A DNA stretch of 64,000 nt from Klebsiella pneumoniae (GTDB lineage: Bacteria > Pseudomonadota > Gammaproteobacteria > Steroidobacterales > Steroidobacteraceae). Position numbers and translations under genes: made by a program. This document shows, in pieces, positions 34,100 through 43,911 of the stretch. Positions within the stretch are counted from its first letter, which is position 1. Every line of letters starts with the position of its first letter. Below the pieces are notes generated by a model, which was not told where the DNA came from, searched no databases, and saw only the letters and a list, made by a program, of their open reading frames with translations. Location: positions 1 to 64,000 of the forward strand of contig CAMCBU010000005.1 in NCBI GenBank assembly GCA_945873095.1, written 5' to 3'.

Positions 34100-36895
34100 T
34101 CAAGCGATTCGCGCTTTGGCCGCAGTCACTTTGCCGCGCGAGTGCAGTTTGAATTCGCAAGTGAAATCGCGGTAAGTCTGATTCGGCGCGTACGCCAGCA
34201 CGCGATAGCCGAGATGGCCATAGTCGCCGGCGACGGAGGTCGGTTTGACGAGTCCTGCCGTCGGAATCACCGCGGCAAAGTTTTGTCGGCCGCGGAACAT
34301 GGTCGGATCCCAGCCGTGATACATGTAGATCGTTCCGGGCATGATGCCGGCTGACAAGTGCGCCATGCAGATGAAGCTGCCAGCGTCGTTGAACACCTCG
34401 ATGAGATCGCCATCGCGCACCTTGCGGGCGGCAGCATCGTCCGGGTTCACGTAGATATCCGGTTCACCGCGTTGCAGTGAGACGAGGAAAGAGTCGTCGC
34501 GCCACATGCTGTGGATGCCGTGTCGAGCATGTCCCATGGTCATTTGCAGCGGGTAATCCTGCTGCTTCAGCGGCGGGTGATAAACCGGTAGCGCCTCGTC
34601 AAACTTCAGGAACCACTCGTGATCGATGTAGAACTGCTGTCGCCCCGTGAGTGTTTCGTACGGGCGTTTTTCGTGCACCGACTCGGCGATATCGGCATGG
34701 AAGGGGCTTTCATCTGAATTCCAGACGGTACTGCCGCGCGATTCATCGACCCGTACGATGCCTTTGGCGGCCAATTCCGCAAAGCTCATCTTCGGAATGC
34801 CGGGCGTCGCGTTGATGATGAATTGCACGATGTCGCGCGAGTCGCGAATCGCGCCATCCATCGTGTATAGCTCGAGCGTCCGCTTGAGGTCGCGGCGAAA
34901 GGTGCGGCCATCGACATCGTCTTTGATGGCGGGGGTGCCTCGCTCGCGGGCGATGGCGCTGATCGCAGCCGAAACGCGCCGCAGCGCTTCGAAGTCGTCC
35001 ACGGCTTCGCCCAAGGGCTTGACCGCGATGTCGAGCACCTGCACGTAAGGGTGGCGCGACTGCAGCATGATGTCGGCGCGCTCGTAGTGGTGCGCGATTG
35101 GGAGCACGATGTCGGCGTGATGCATGGTGATGCCGGCATCCGGCACCAGTGCCACGATCATCTCGAGCCTCTCGAACGCTTCGGTACGCCAGCGATTGCC
35201 CGAAGCGCGCCAGTTGGCGCCGTTCTCGCCGGCGAAGATGCCCATCTTCCAGCCGTTTTTGCCGTACTGCGGGAACCAGTCTTCTTTGAGGCTGTGTTGA
35301 TAGTGCGAGTCGAACTCGTCGGCGAGTTTCTTGCCGTAGATCTTCTCGTTGAGCTGCTTCATCTTGCCGTGGTCGTAGTCCCACAGCGTCGAAGCGACGA
35401 CCCGTGAGGCCGCGCCGACACCCGCAAAGGCGAAAGAGGTGATACCGCGCGATTTGGGTCCGTTGGCCATCTGAACGCCGCCACCTTCGTGACCCGTCGC
35501 GCCCGTCAGCGCGCACAGCAGCACCATCGAGCGTTGCAGAATGTCGCCGTGCAGCCATTTGCAGGCCGAGAAGCCGGCATAGATCATGGCTCGCTTGCCG
35601 GCTTTGGCGAATTCGCGCGCCACGGTGCGCATCGCGTTCGGATTGAGACCGGTCTCTGCCGACATCTTCTCCGGGCTGTGCTCGGTTGCGCGTTTTTTGA
35701 GTAGCGCGAACACCGTGGTGACGGTCACCTTGCCGGTACGAGTCTCGACGTTCCAACGGCCTTCGAGCGCAGGTTCGATATCGCCAAGCGCAATCGTCTC
35801 GAACTTGCGTCGTCGACGACCGACGGGCGCCTCCGCAGCGCCGGTACCCGGCGCTTGTACCATGCGACGAGTTTTTTGATCCCAAAGATAAAAAACGTTT
35901 TCCCGCACCGCGAGCATGTCGACGAGGTTCAGATCCTCGGCGCGCAGGAATTCGCCGTTGTCCTCGCGAACGAGGAAGGGCAGATCCGTCTGCTCGCGGA
36001 TGTAGGCCGCGTCGTAGAGCTGCTCCTCGATGATAGTGTTCACCATCGCCATGGCGAGTGCGGTGTCGGTGCCTGGCTTGATGTTCAACCACTTCGACGA
36101 GTGCATCGCCGTCGGGGTGAACTCCGGCGAGATCGTCACGACTTCGGTACCGTTGTACTTGGCTTCCCAGAAAAAATGCGCATCGGGAATACGCGTCACG
36201 GCGGGATTGGCCATCCACACGAGTACGCATCTCGACTTGAACACGGCCGCCATGGTGTCACCGAGATAGGTGAGACCGGTCGTCATGTAAAAACCCGTGG
36301 GCAGATCGCCCACACCCGAGTAGAACTCGGGCACGGTCACACCCGTGATATTCGAGAACCGCGCGAGCGCCGAATACGAGGCCATCTTCACCGCGAGCTG
36401 CGTGCCGCTGCCTAAGGTGATCGAGTCGGGTCCGTGCTTGACGGCGACTTCAATGAATTTCTCGGCGATTTCGCGCGTCGCCTGATCCCAAGAGATGCGC
36501 TGCCATTTACCTTCGCCGCGCTTGCCGACCCGTTTCATCGGGTAGAGCACACGCTGCCGACCGTACATGTAGCGGGCGTGACGCAGACCCTTGTTGCAAC
36601 CGCGTGGACCGTAGTCGGGTACATCGGGTGTGCCCGAACGTTCGTACTCGGCCTGTTGTTCCTCGCGCCACACGACGCCGTTACGGATGTACACGTTGAA
36701 CGCACAGGTGCCGGCGCAGTTGGTGCCGTGGGTGCCGTGCGCGACCCGATCCCAAGTCCATTTTTTCCGCCAAACGTCCTCGATGCGTCGGTACGGGCGC
36801 GTCAGGGCGTCCGCGAGCGCAGCGCCGTGCTGCAAAGCGAGTACCGCGCTGGCGAGCGCAGAATGAGCGAGAAATTGGCGACGGCTGACTGACAT
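34100..36895 (-). CDS. Molybdenum catalytic (alpha) subunit, type II DMSO reductase family
   Basis: The 931-residue protein has a Tat signal (SRRQFLAHSALASAVLAL), the type II [4Fe-4S] site His56, Cys60, Cys64, Cys100 (HGTHGTNCAGTC; YGPRGCNKG), and a probable Mo-ligating Asp197 in VGDLPTG, equivalent to the Asp of NarG and EbdA. Relatives hydroxylate hydrocarbons or sterol side chains with water, or reduce chlorate or selenate. The substrate cannot be assigned from sequence alone. It is the first gene of the operon, and a cofactor operon lies about 4-9 kb away. Confidence 0.94.
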   Translation of the reverse strand: MSVSRRQFLAHSALASAVLALQHGAALADALTRPYRRIEDVWRKKWTWDRVAHGTHGTNCAGTCAFNVYIRNGVVWREEQQAEYERSGTPDVPDYGPRGCNKGLRHARYMYGRQRVLYPMKRVGKRGEGKWQRISWDQATREIAEKFIEVAVKHGPDSITLGSGTQLAVKMASYSALARFSNITGVTVPEFYSGVGDLPTGFYMTTGLTYLGDTMAAVFKSRCVLVWMANPAVTRIPDAHFFWEAKYNGTEVVTISPEFTPTAMHSSKWLNIKPGTDTALAMAMVNTIIEEQLYDAAYIREQTDLPFLVREDNGEFLRAEDLNLVDMLAVRENVFYLWDQKTRRMVQAPGTGAAEAPVGRRRRKFETIALGDIEPALEGRWNVETRTGKVTVTTVFALLKKRATEHSPEKMSAETGLNPNAMRTVAREFAKAGKRAMIYAGFSACKWLHGDILQRSMVLLCALTGATGHEGGGVQMANGPKSRGITSFAFAGVGAASRVVASTLWDYDHGKMKQLNEKIYGKKLADEFDSHYQHSLKEDWFPQYGKNGWKMGIFAGENGANWRASGNRWRTEAFERLEMIVALVPDAGITMHHADIVLPIAHHYERADIMLQSRHPYVQVLDIAVKPLGEAVDDFEALRRVSAAISAIARERGTPAIKDDVDGRTFRRDLKRTLELYTMDGAIRDSRDIVQFIINATPGIPKMSFAELAAKGIVRVDESRGSTVWNSDESPFHADIAESVHEKRPYETLTGRQQFYIDHEWFLKFDEALPVYHPPLKQQDYPLQMTMGHARHGIHSMWRDDSFLVSLQRGEPDIYVNPDDAAARKVRDGDLIEVFNDAGSFICMAHLSAGIMPGTIYMYHGWDPTMFRGRQNFAAVIPTAGLVKPTSVAGDYGHLGYRVLAYAPNQTYRDFTCEFKLHSRGKVTAAKARIA

Positions 36896-36973
36896 GCGAC
36901 CCCCAACCGAAGGCTAGTGCAGGGGTGCCATTAGGTTGCGGATGCGGACCCGCGTGCGCCGCAGCGCGGTCAT

Positions 36974-38020
36974 TTAGGCGAGCGCGACTCCGAGCCAGCT
37001 CCCGACCGACCAAGCGATGACGCCGGCGCCACCGCCGATCGCCACCATCCGAGCGGCACCGAGCCACGCGTTACGCCCCGTGAAGAGACTGATCAAAAGG
37101 CCGACCGCCGCGAGCGCGATGGCCGTAACGCCAACCGTCCAACCCATGACCGACGGCGCCGGCAGTCCGATGAGGAAGGGCAGCAAAGGGATCACCGCGC
37201 CGAAGGCGAAAGCGAGAAATGACGATGACGCCGCGCCGACTGGTGAGCCGAGATCATCCGGGTTGAGGCCTAATTCTTCACGGGCCAATACATCGAGTGC
37301 GTGGTCGGGATTGCCAAGCAGCGCACGAGCGAAGGCGCGTGCTTGCTCGAGATCCATGCCGCGAGCTTGGTAGATCAGGGCAAGCTCCTCCGCCTCTTCC
37401 TCGGGATATTCGGCGAGTTCTTCTTTCTCGAGCGCGATCTGGTACTCGTACATGTCTCGTTGCGAACGAACCGAGACGTATTCGCCGGCAGCCATCGACA
37501 ATGCACCCGCGAGCAAACCGGCTGCGCCGGTCATCAAGACGATCGAGGGCGCCGCACCCGAGCCCGCCACACCCATGACGAGCGCGGCATTCGAGACCAA
37601 GCCGTCGTTGATTCCGAAGACCGTCGCGCGCAGGTTACCGCCCGAGACGCCACCGCGATGCCGCTCGCCCACCTGCGAGACCGACGTCGGCATCACGTGG
37701 CCCGGCGCTTGAGGCACGGGCGCGGACGTCGCGGTGTAGACCGACAAGCCGCGCAGTTTCATCGCAGCCAGCACGTTGCGCGCGGCGCGCGGACCAATTC
37801 GTCGGACAAGCCCCGCAACGACGCGTGCACGGATCGACGGACGGAATTCGAACTGACGCTGCGGCTGCAAAGCCTCCCACTTGCGCGCTTGATCCTCGGC
37901 AGCCTCGCCCAGTTTGCGAAACAACTGGCTCTTCAGTGGGTCGGACTCGCGCTCCGCAACCCGCCGATAGAGCCACGCCGACTCTTTTTCGTGGTACCAG
38001 CTGTCGAGGCCGTCACTCAC
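36974..38020 (-). CDS. VIT1/CCC1-type iron/manganese transporter with N-terminal helical domain
   Basis: The 348-residue protein starts with a helical ferritin/rubrerythrin-like segment (WYHEKESAWLYRRVAERE, then RKLGEAAEDQARKW) and ends with a VIT1/CCC1 membrane domain (FGINDGLVSNAALVMGVAG; AAGEYVSVRSQRDMYE). This MbfA-like architecture is linked to iron export or storage. The ferritin-like portion seems short and has Gln where a His ligand is expected (AEDQARKW), so its metal site may be altered. The GTG start follows the acidic protein stop by 9 bases. Confidence 0.87.
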   Translation of the reverse strand: MSDGLDSWYHEKESAWLYRRVAERESDPLKSQLFRKLGEAAEDQARKWEALQPQRQFEFRPSIRARVVAGLVRRIGPRAARNVLAAMKLRGLSVYTATSAPVPQAPGHVMPTSVSQVGERHRGGVSGGNLRATVFGINDGLVSNAALVMGVAGSGAAPSIVLMTGAAGLLAGALSMAAGEYVSVRSQRDMYEYQIALEKEELAEYPEEEAEELALIYQARGMDLEQARAFARALLGNPDHALDVLAREELGLNPDDLGSPVGAASSSFLAFAFGAVIPLLPFLIGLPAPSVMGWTVGVTAIALAAVGLLISLFTGRNAWLGAARMVAIGGGAGVIAWSVGSWLGVALA

Positions 38021-38029
38021 GAGCGAGGA

Positions 38030-38431
38030 TCACCGCTCACGACCGTCGTCGTCTTCCCAGTCTCCAGCGTCGTCTTCGTCCTCGTCCCAGTCGTCATCCT
38101 CGTCGTCGTTTTCGTCCTCGTCTTCCTCTTCTTCTTCCTCTTCGTCCCAGTCTTCGTCGTCCTCGTCCTCATCCGACCAGCCTTCCGGCTCTTCGGTCAG
38201 TTCGAGGTCAAGTTCGTGCCACTCTTCGAGATCGAGTTCCTCGATCTCACCGTCGAGATATTCGATCTCGACGATCTCGGCATCTTCATCGACGGACAGG
38301 ACACGAAAGGTCTCTTCCTCTTCGACGTTCTCGTACCACTGGCCCTTGACGGGTTCGTTGTCTCTGCTCACGGAAATCACCTCGGCGCGGAGGAAGTGGA
38401 TCTGGTTTGCGGATTTTACTTCGAGTCTCAA
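38030..38431 (-). CDS. Highly acidic hypothetical protein
   Basis: The 133-residue product has a small N-terminal domain of about 80 residues ([40 protein letters not shown]) that looks like a compact beta fold, followed by about 45 residues that are almost entirely Asp, Glu and Trp. It is in line with the downstream VIT1 gene (9-base gap) and divergent from proB. The acidic tail could bind metal cations or basic proteins. The function is unknown. Confidence 0.7.
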   Translation of the reverse strand: MRLEVKSANQIHFLRAEVISVSRDNEPVKGQWYENVEEEETFRVLSVDEDAEIVEIEYLDGEIEELDLEEWHELDLELTEEPEGWSDEDEDDEDWDEEEEEEEDEDENDDEDDDWDEDEDDAGDWEDDDGRER

Positions 38432-38460
38432 CTATAGTGCCACGCGATCAGGAGCCCCTC

Positions 38461-39603
38461 ATGGCCGTTCGTTCCCAAAACGCACCGTCCACTTCGCCCT
38501 TGACGCGCGCTCGCCGTGTGGTCATCAAGGTCGGTTCGGCGTTGCTGGTCGACGCGGCGACGGGGCGTCTCAATCGCGCTTGGCTTGAGACACTGGTCGC
38601 CGACGTCGTGCGGCTGCGTAAACAAGGCAAGGAAGTCGTGCTCGTCTCCTCCGGAGCCATCGCCCTCGGACGTCGGCATCTCGGGTTCCCGAAGGGTTGC
38701 CTGCGACTCGAGGAAAGTCAGGCTGCCGCTGCGGTTGGGCAGATCCGTCTTGCGCATGCCTACAAGGAGTTGCTGGAGCAATCGGATCTGCCGGTCGCAC
38801 AGATCCTTCTGACCTTGGAGGATAGCGAGCAACGTCGCCGTTATCTCAACGCTCGAGCGACGCTGAACACGCTGCTCGAGCGTGGTGCCGTACCGGTCAT
38901 CAACGAGAACGATACGGTGGCCACCGCCGAAATTCGCTACGGCGACAACGATCGTCTCGCTGCGCGCGTGGCACAAATGATCAGTGCTGATTGCGTGGTG
39001 TTGTTGTCGGATATCGATGGTCTGTATACCGCTGATCCGCACCGCGATCCTGCTGCGCAATTCATTCCGTTGGTGCGCGAGATCACACCGGCCATCGAAT
39101 CGATGGCGGGCGGTTCGGCATCCGAGGTCGGCAGCGGGGGCATGACGACCAAGATTCTCGCAGCGAAGATCGCCGTGGCAGCCGGTGCGAATTTTTGCAT
39201 CGCCGCCGGAGCACCTCGACATCCGGTGCGCCGTATTGAACAGGGTGTCCGTTGCACGTGGTTTCGACCTTCGGCAACGCCGGTCGCTGCACGCAAGCAA
39301 TGGATCGCCGGTGCCTTGAAGCCGGTCGGCTCCTTGGTGATCGACTCGGGTGCCGAGCGCGCCTTGCGCTCGGGCAAGAGCTTGCTCCCGGCTGGCGTGA
39401 CCGCGCTGCGTGGTCGCTTCGAGCGGGGTGATACGGTGAGTGTGCAAAACAGCGACGATCGCGAAGTCGCGCGCGGCATCGTCGCCTATTCGGACGCCGA
39501 CGCGGCGCGCATCATCGGCCGACGCAGTGCCGATATTCCCGCGATCCTCGGCTTCACCGGTCGCGACGAATTGATCCACCGCGACGATCTGGTGTTGCCG
39601 TGA
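38461..39603 (+). CDS. proB: Glutamate 5-kinase
   Basis: The 380-residue protein has the amino-acid kinase domain ([49 protein letters not shown]) and a C-terminal PUA domain ([20 protein letters not shown]). It makes glutamyl 5-phosphate in proline synthesis. AGGAG lies 7 bases before the ATG. It overlaps proA by 4 bases (GTGA), so the two form an operon. Confidence 0.96.
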   Translation: MAVRSQNAPSTSPLTRARRVVIKVGSALLVDAATGRLNRAWLETLVADVVRLRKQGKEVVLVSSGAIALGRRHLGFPKGCLRLEESQAAAAVGQIRLAHAYKELLEQSDLPVAQILLTLEDSEQRRRYLNARATLNTLLERGAVPVINENDTVATAEIRYGDNDRLAARVAQMISADCVVLLSDIDGLYTADPHRDPAAQFIPLVREITPAIESMAGGSASEVGSGGMTTKILAAKIAVAAGANFCIAAGAPRHPVRRIEQGVRCTWFRPSATPVAARKQWIAGALKPVGSLVIDSGAERALRSGKSLLPAGVTALRGRFERGDTVSVQNSDDREVARGIVAYSDADAARIIGRRSADIPAILGFTGRDELIHRDDLVLP

Positions 39604-40889
39604 GCGAGACGATGAGCCCGACGACGTCGGTTGCGCTCGCGGCCGTGATGAAGTGTCTAGGTGAGGCCGCGCTGGCGGCTCAGCCTGTGCTCGCCGCGGC
39701 GACGCGCGCGCAGAAAGATGCGGCGCTGCTAGCCGCAGCAGCGGCATTGCGCAGTAAGTTCGCGGCGATACTCGCCGCGAATGCCATCGACATGCAGGCT
39801 GCCGAGCAGAAAAACCTCAGTGCAGCGATGCTCGATCGACTGCGGCTCGATGGCGCACGAGTCGAGGCGATGGCCCGAGGACTCGAAGACATCGCGCGCC
39901 TGCCAGACCCGGTCGGTCGAGTGTTGGCCGAATGGGACCGACCCAACGGTTTGCGCATCTCGCGCGTTGCCGTGCCGCTCGGTGTGATCGGCATCATCTA
40001 CGAGAGCAGGCCCAACGTGACCGCCGATGCGGGAGCGTTGTGCTTGAAATCCGGCAATGCGGTGATCTTGCGAGGTGGCTCTGAAAGCGCCCACTCGAGC
40101 GCCGCGATTCATGCAGCCTTGGTGGCCGGCTTGCAGGCAGCGCAGTTACCGGCGGCGGCGATTCAGCTCGTGCCAACGACCGATCGCGCAGCGGTGGGGT
40201 ATCTGCTGTCGGAGATGACGGACTACATCGATGTCATCGTGCCGCGCGGCGGTAAGAGTCTCGTCGCGCGAGTCCAGCAGGAGGCGCGAGTGCCCGTGAT
40301 CGGCCATCTCGATGGCATCTGTCATGTCTATGTGGATCGGGATGCCGACCTGCCGATGGCCATCGCGATTACTTTGAACGCCAAGCTGCGCCGTACCGGT
40401 GTGTGCGGCTCAGCCGAGACTTTGCTGGTCGACGCCGCCGCAGCCGAGTCTCACCTTGCACCGCTCGTGACGTCACTGCTCGATGCCGGTTGTGAAGTGC
40501 GCGGTGACGAGCAAGCGCAGCGCGTCGATCCGCGCGTAAAAGCAGCCACGGAGCAGGATTGGTATACCGAATATCTCGATGCGATCATCGCCGTGCGGGT
40601 GGTCGAGGGCGTCGATGCAGCCATGGCACACATCGCGCGATACGGCTCGTCGCACACCGAATCGATCATCACCGCCAATTCTAAAACGGCCGAACGATTT
40701 TTGACGGGTGTCGACAGCGCGATCGTTCTGCACAACGCCTCGACCCAGTTCGCCGATGGTGGTGAGTTTGGGATGGGCGCGGAGATCGGCATTTCCACCG
40801 ATCGCTTCCATGCGCGAGGCCCGGTGGGTGTGGAGCAGTTGACGAGCTACAAATACGTCGTGCGAGGCTCCGGTCAGCTTCGACCCTAG
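39600..40889 (+). CDS. proA: Gamma-glutamyl phosphate reductase
   Basis: The 429-residue protein has the ProA aldehyde-dehydrogenase fold with [20 protein letters not shown] and the catalytic Cys in [14 protein letters not shown]. It reduces glutamyl phosphate to glutamate semialdehyde with NADPH. GTG 39600 overlaps the proB stop; an ATG four codons later is an alternative. Its TAG stop shares a CTAG with the convergent moaE/moeB/rhodanese gene. Confidence 0.95.
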   Translation: MSETMSPTTSVALAAVMKCLGEAALAAQPVLAAATRAQKDAALLAAAAALRSKFAAILAANAIDMQAAEQKNLSAAMLDRLRLDGARVEAMARGLEDIARLPDPVGRVLAEWDRPNGLRISRVAVPLGVIGIIYESRPNVTADAGALCLKSGNAVILRGGSESAHSSAAIHAALVAGLQAAQLPAAAIQLVPTTDRAAVGYLLSEMTDYIDVIVPRGGKSLVARVQQEARVPVIGHLDGICHVYVDRDADLPMAIAITLNAKLRRTGVCGSAETLLVDAAAAESHLAPLVTSLLDAGCEVRGDEQAQRVDPRVKAATEQDWYTEYLDAIIAVRVVEGVDAAMAHIARYGSSHTESIITANSKTAERFLTGVDSAIVLHNASTQFADGGEFGMGAEIGISTDRFHARGPVGVEQLTSYKYVVRGSGQLRP

Positions 40890-42535
40890 GCGTCGGCGCG
40901 GCCTTGAACGTTGGCGAGGTCTCGCACGTTCACAAGCCCCTGAACGCCGCCGCTGAGGGAGTACACCTCGCGTATGCCGCGTTCGCGCAGGGTGCGACAA
41001 GTCGCAAGGCTGCGTATGCCGCGACTGCAGATCAACAGATAACGTCCGTCGTCCGGCAAGTTGCGGCCGTTCAAAATTTCTTGTCTCGGAATGGCGAGCG
41101 ACCTCGTCACCGACAGAGTGGCGATCGGTAACGGCTCGCGTTGGATTTCGTCTGCATCACGGATATCGATGATGACGAGTCGATCCGAAAGTGCCGATTG
41201 GAGGTCGGGATACTCGAGCGATTCGGTCGATGTGGCCGATGCTGGCGATGGGTCCGATGCCTGCGCCGGTAAACGCGTGCAAGCGAACCGACACTCCGGT
41301 GCGCGCTTCGCTTTGATGCGGCGTACGGCGAGCGTCAACAGATCGATCAACACGACTTCATCGCGCAAACGACCTGGCAGTGCGAGTAGGTGTTTGAGTG
41401 CTTCGAGCGCTTGCAGGCTGCCGAGCACGCCCGGTACGGGTCCGAGTACACCCGCTTCGGCACAGTTGCCTACCAAGCCATCGCGCGTGGCTTCCGGCCA
41501 TACGCAGCGCAGACAACTCGTCCCCTGTGCTGGGTCGACCAACTGCAACTGACCCTCGTATTGGTGCACGCTCGCCAGAATCACGGGTTTGGCCAGCCGA
41601 TGAGCAAGGTCGTTGAGCAGGAACTTGCTGGCGAAGTTATCGGTGCAGTCGAGGATGAGATCGCAACCCTGAAGCAGGGCATCGGCAGATGTCGCGGTCA
41701 GACGCTCGGGGTGCACGGTGGTCTTGACGGTCGGGTTCAAGGCTTGGACGCGTCGCGCCGCGAGAGTCGCTTTCATTTCGCCGCAATCGGCCAGCGCGTA
41801 CCAGGTTTGTCGATGCAGGTTCGAGGCTTCGAGCCGATCACCATCCACGATGACGAGTTCGCCCACCCCGGCGCCGGCCAAATATTGCAGCACCGGTACG
41901 CCAAGGCCGCCCGCACCGATCACGGCGACCTTGGCCGATCGCAAGCGTTGCTGCCCGTCGGCGCCCACTTCAGGTAGAGCCATTTGGCGCGAGTAGTCTG
42001 GGCTCGATATTTTGGCTGGCTGCGTGTTTTCGTGCGCATGTCCATGACCATGACCGTGCCCATGTTGATGCGCATGCGATCCGTCATGCAGCTTGACCGT
42101 CGTGGCGTCGGCCGCGCAGCGTTCGCAGTTCACCCAGCCGGAATCACCATCCACGTAGTGCTCTTTTTTCCAGATCGGAACTCGATGCTTCACTTCGTCG
42201 ATGATGTAGCGGCAGGCGCGAAAGGCCTCATCACGATGTGGTGCGCTAACTCCGACCCAGACGGCAATTTCGCCGAGCGGCAGATCGCCGATGCGATGCA
42301 CGCAGCGCGCATTGGTGACGCCGAATTTGCGGCGCGCTTCGTCGATGATGCGCTCGCCTTCGCGCACCGCCAAAGATTCGAAGGCTTCGTACTCGAGGCG
42401 TCGAACTTCGCGTCCCTCGTTGAGATTGCGCACCCAACCCTCGAAGGCAGCATAGCCGCCGCAGGCAGGGTCCTCCAGCGATCGCCGCAAGGCGAGGGCA
42501 TCGAGATTGACAGAGCTGAACTCAAAGTCCGTCAT
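40886..42535 (-). CDS. MoaE-MoeB-rhodanese fusion protein
   Basis: This 549-residue fusion has MoaE (1-~145, with the active-site lysines in [17 protein letters not shown]), then a His-rich linker at 150-168 (nine His), an E1-like MoeB/ThiF domain (~180-410, [29 protein letters not shown]), and a rhodanese domain (~445-540) with catalytic Cys503 in LICSRGIRS. Together these would activate MoaD with ATP, thiocarboxylate it and transfer sulfur to make molybdopterin. It is the last gene of the cofactor operon, 8 bases after the MobA-MoaD fusion gene. Confidence 0.93.
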   Translation of the reverse strand: MTDFEFSSVNLDALALRRSLEDPACGGYAAFEGWVRNLNEGREVRRLEYEAFESLAVREGERIIDEARRKFGVTNARCVHRIGDLPLGEIAVWVGVSAPHRDEAFRACRYIIDEVKHRVPIWKKEHYVDGDSGWVNCERCAADATTVKLHDGSHAHQHGHGHGHGHAHENTQPAKISSPDYSRQMALPEVGADGQQRLRSAKVAVIGAGGLGVPVLQYLAGAGVGELVIVDGDRLEASNLHRQTWYALADCGEMKATLAARRVQALNPTVKTTVHPERLTATSADALLQGCDLILDCTDNFASKFLLNDLAHRLAKPVILASVHQYEGQLQLVDPAQGTSCLRCVWPEATRDGLVGNCAEAGVLGPVPGVLGSLQALEALKHLLALPGRLRDEVVLIDLLTLAVRRIKAKRAPECRFACTRLPAQASDPSPASATSTESLEYPDLQSALSDRLVIIDIRDADEIQREPLPIATLSVTRSLAIPRQEILNGRNLPDDGRYLLICSRGIRSLATCRTLRERGIREVYSLSGGVQGLVNVRDLANVQGRADA

Positions 42536-42543
42536 TCGAGCGA

Positions 42544-43389
42544 TCAGCCTCCCGCGACCGGTGGGATGAACACCACCGAATCCCCCGAGAGCAGGGGTTG
42601 CTCCCAAGAGCCGAATTCTTCGTTGATCGCAACGCGCAGCGAGGCGTGGTCGAGCGTGAAGCCGTGCCGAGCGCGAAGCTCTGCATATAGCTCGCCTGGA
42701 TTACGTGCGCGCGTGTGGAGTTGCTCCTCGCGCAGCCCCGACTGTTCGCGCAGGATGGCGAAGTATTGAACACGCAGGTCGCGCGCTTGCTGAGTGTTTT
42801 CGGGGGCTAGCTGATCCATGGTTTGCCAGTATTCCGCGCCAGTGTTGACGTTGTCGAGAGCGTCGCGGTGTGCGAGATCGAACAGTGCCACCTCGTGGTT
42901 CAACAAGAACTTTCGAGGGCAGCGCCCGCCGCCTGCGGCATAGGCAGCGATCGCCGGCGCGGAGGCTGGCTCGTAGAGCGCGCAGAGCGGCTCGGGTAGT
43001 CCGTCGCTACTCGAGCGGAACGCCGTCGCGAGGCGTTGCGGGTCGCGTTGCTGAATGAGTTGAGCCAAGGTGTCGGCGTCCAAGCGCGGTAAATCGCAAG
43101 CGACGACGAGCCATGCAGCCGTTGGCGAGTTGGCTTGTGCAGCCAAGATACCTGCAAGAGGTCCAAGCTCCGACTCTTGATCGACGATCTGTGCGTAGCG
43201 GGCGCGTAGCGGATCGGTGGTTTGATCAGGTCGCACCGATACGAAACACTCGCTGCAAAAAGGCCTAAGCAGATCCATGGTCCGCTCGAGCTGGCTGCGT
43301 CCATGGTAGGCGAGACTTGCCTTATCGCGAGTCATGCGCGAGCTGCGTCCACCAGTCAGCACGAGACCGAAAATCGGCGGAGCACTCAT
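42544..43389 (-). CDS. MobA-MoaD fusion protein
   Basis: The 281-residue protein joins a MobA guanylyltransferase (about residues 1-195; [27 protein letters not shown]) to a MoaD small sulfur carrier (about 205-281) that ends in the essential Gly-Gly (VFIPPVAGG). MoaD donates sulfur to molybdopterin and MobA adds GMP to make MGD, the cofactor form used by DMSO-reductase-family enzymes. Its GG terminus is free at the C-end, as adenylation requires. It overlaps moaC by 4 bases. Confidence 0.93.
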   Translation of the reverse strand: MSAPPIFGLVLTGGRSSRMTRDKASLAYHGRSQLERTMDLLRPFCSECFVSVRPDQTTDPLRARYAQIVDQESELGPLAGILAAQANSPTAAWLVVACDLPRLDADTLAQLIQQRDPQRLATAFRSSSDGLPEPLCALYEPASAPAIAAYAAGGGRCPRKFLLNHEVALFDLAHRDALDNVNTGAEYWQTMDQLAPENTQQARDLRVQYFAILREQSGLREEQLHTRARNPGELYAELRARHGFTLDHASLRVAINEEFGSWEQPLLSGDSVVFIPPVAGG

Positions 43390-43895
43390 CGTCGATGGAA
43401 GTCGCGCTTACCACCGCGCTTGGTAAGCAGCCGTATCGGGCCGATGTGAATGTCATGCGAGAGCGCTTTGCACATGTCGTAGACCGTAAGCGCAGCGACC
43501 GTCGCGCCGGTCATCGCCTCCATTTCGACGCCGGTTCGGTGCAACGTGCGTACCGTGCAGCGAATTCGCACGATACCGGTCTTGGCGGAGTCGATGTCGA
43601 CATCGCAGTGATCGATGGGCAGCGGGTGACAGAACGGGATGAGCTCGTGCGTGCGTTTGACGGCTTGAACGGCCGCGATGATGGCGGTGTCGAAAACGGG
43701 TCCTTTGTGTGTTCGGTGTCCGCTCGCGGCGAGCGCGCTCGCCACGGCTTTCGGTAGCGTCACCACGGCTTCGGCTGTGGCTTCGCGCGCTGAAGCGATT
43801 TTGTCACTGACATCAACCATGCGCGGCCGATCATCGGCATCGAGATGCGTGAGGCCGCTGCGCGAGTTTTTTTTCTTTGTAGGTCGAATAGCCAC
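43386..43895 (-). CDS. moaC: Cyclic pyranopterin monophosphate synthase
   Basis: The 169-residue protein matches MoaC ([63 protein letters not shown]) with a slightly longer basic N-terminus. It converts the MoaA product to cyclic pyranopterin. The GTG at 43895 is chosen because GGTGAGG lies 5 bases upstream; a GTG at 43901 is possible. It sits 16 bases after moaA and overlaps mobA/moaD by 4 bases. Confidence 0.94.
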   Translation of the reverse strand: MAIRPTKKKNSRSGLTHLDADDRPRMVDVSDKIASAREATAEAVVTLPKAVASALAASGHRTHKGPVFDTAIIAAVQAVKRTHELIPFCHPLPIDHCDVDIDSAKTGIVRIRCTVRTLHRTGVEMEAMTGATVAALTVYDMCKALSHDIHIGPIRLLTKRGGKRDFHRR

Positions 43896-43911
43896 GTTCA
43901 CCTCACCGTAT

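Noticed and set aside
34743-36230. 495-codon open frame on the minus strand inside the molybdoenzyme alpha gene
   Set aside because: It lies in another frame of a strongly supported gene, is Arg/His-rich and matches nothing. GC-rich codon bias explains it.
38036-38180. Low-complexity GTC/CTC/TTC tract as a DNA repeat
   Set aside because: It is the complement of the Asp/Glu codons of the acidic protein and is better explained by coding sequence.
37301-38437. Long plus-strand open frame with a Val/Phe-rich, membrane-like stretch
   Set aside because: It is the antisense of the acidic protein and the VIT1 gene. The hydrophobic run is only the complement of Asp/Glu codons, and there is no ribosome-binding site or family match.
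38428-39747. 439-codon minus-strand open frame opposite proB
   Set aside because: proB has a Shine-Dalgarno, full-length homology and an operon partner. The antisense frame has neither.
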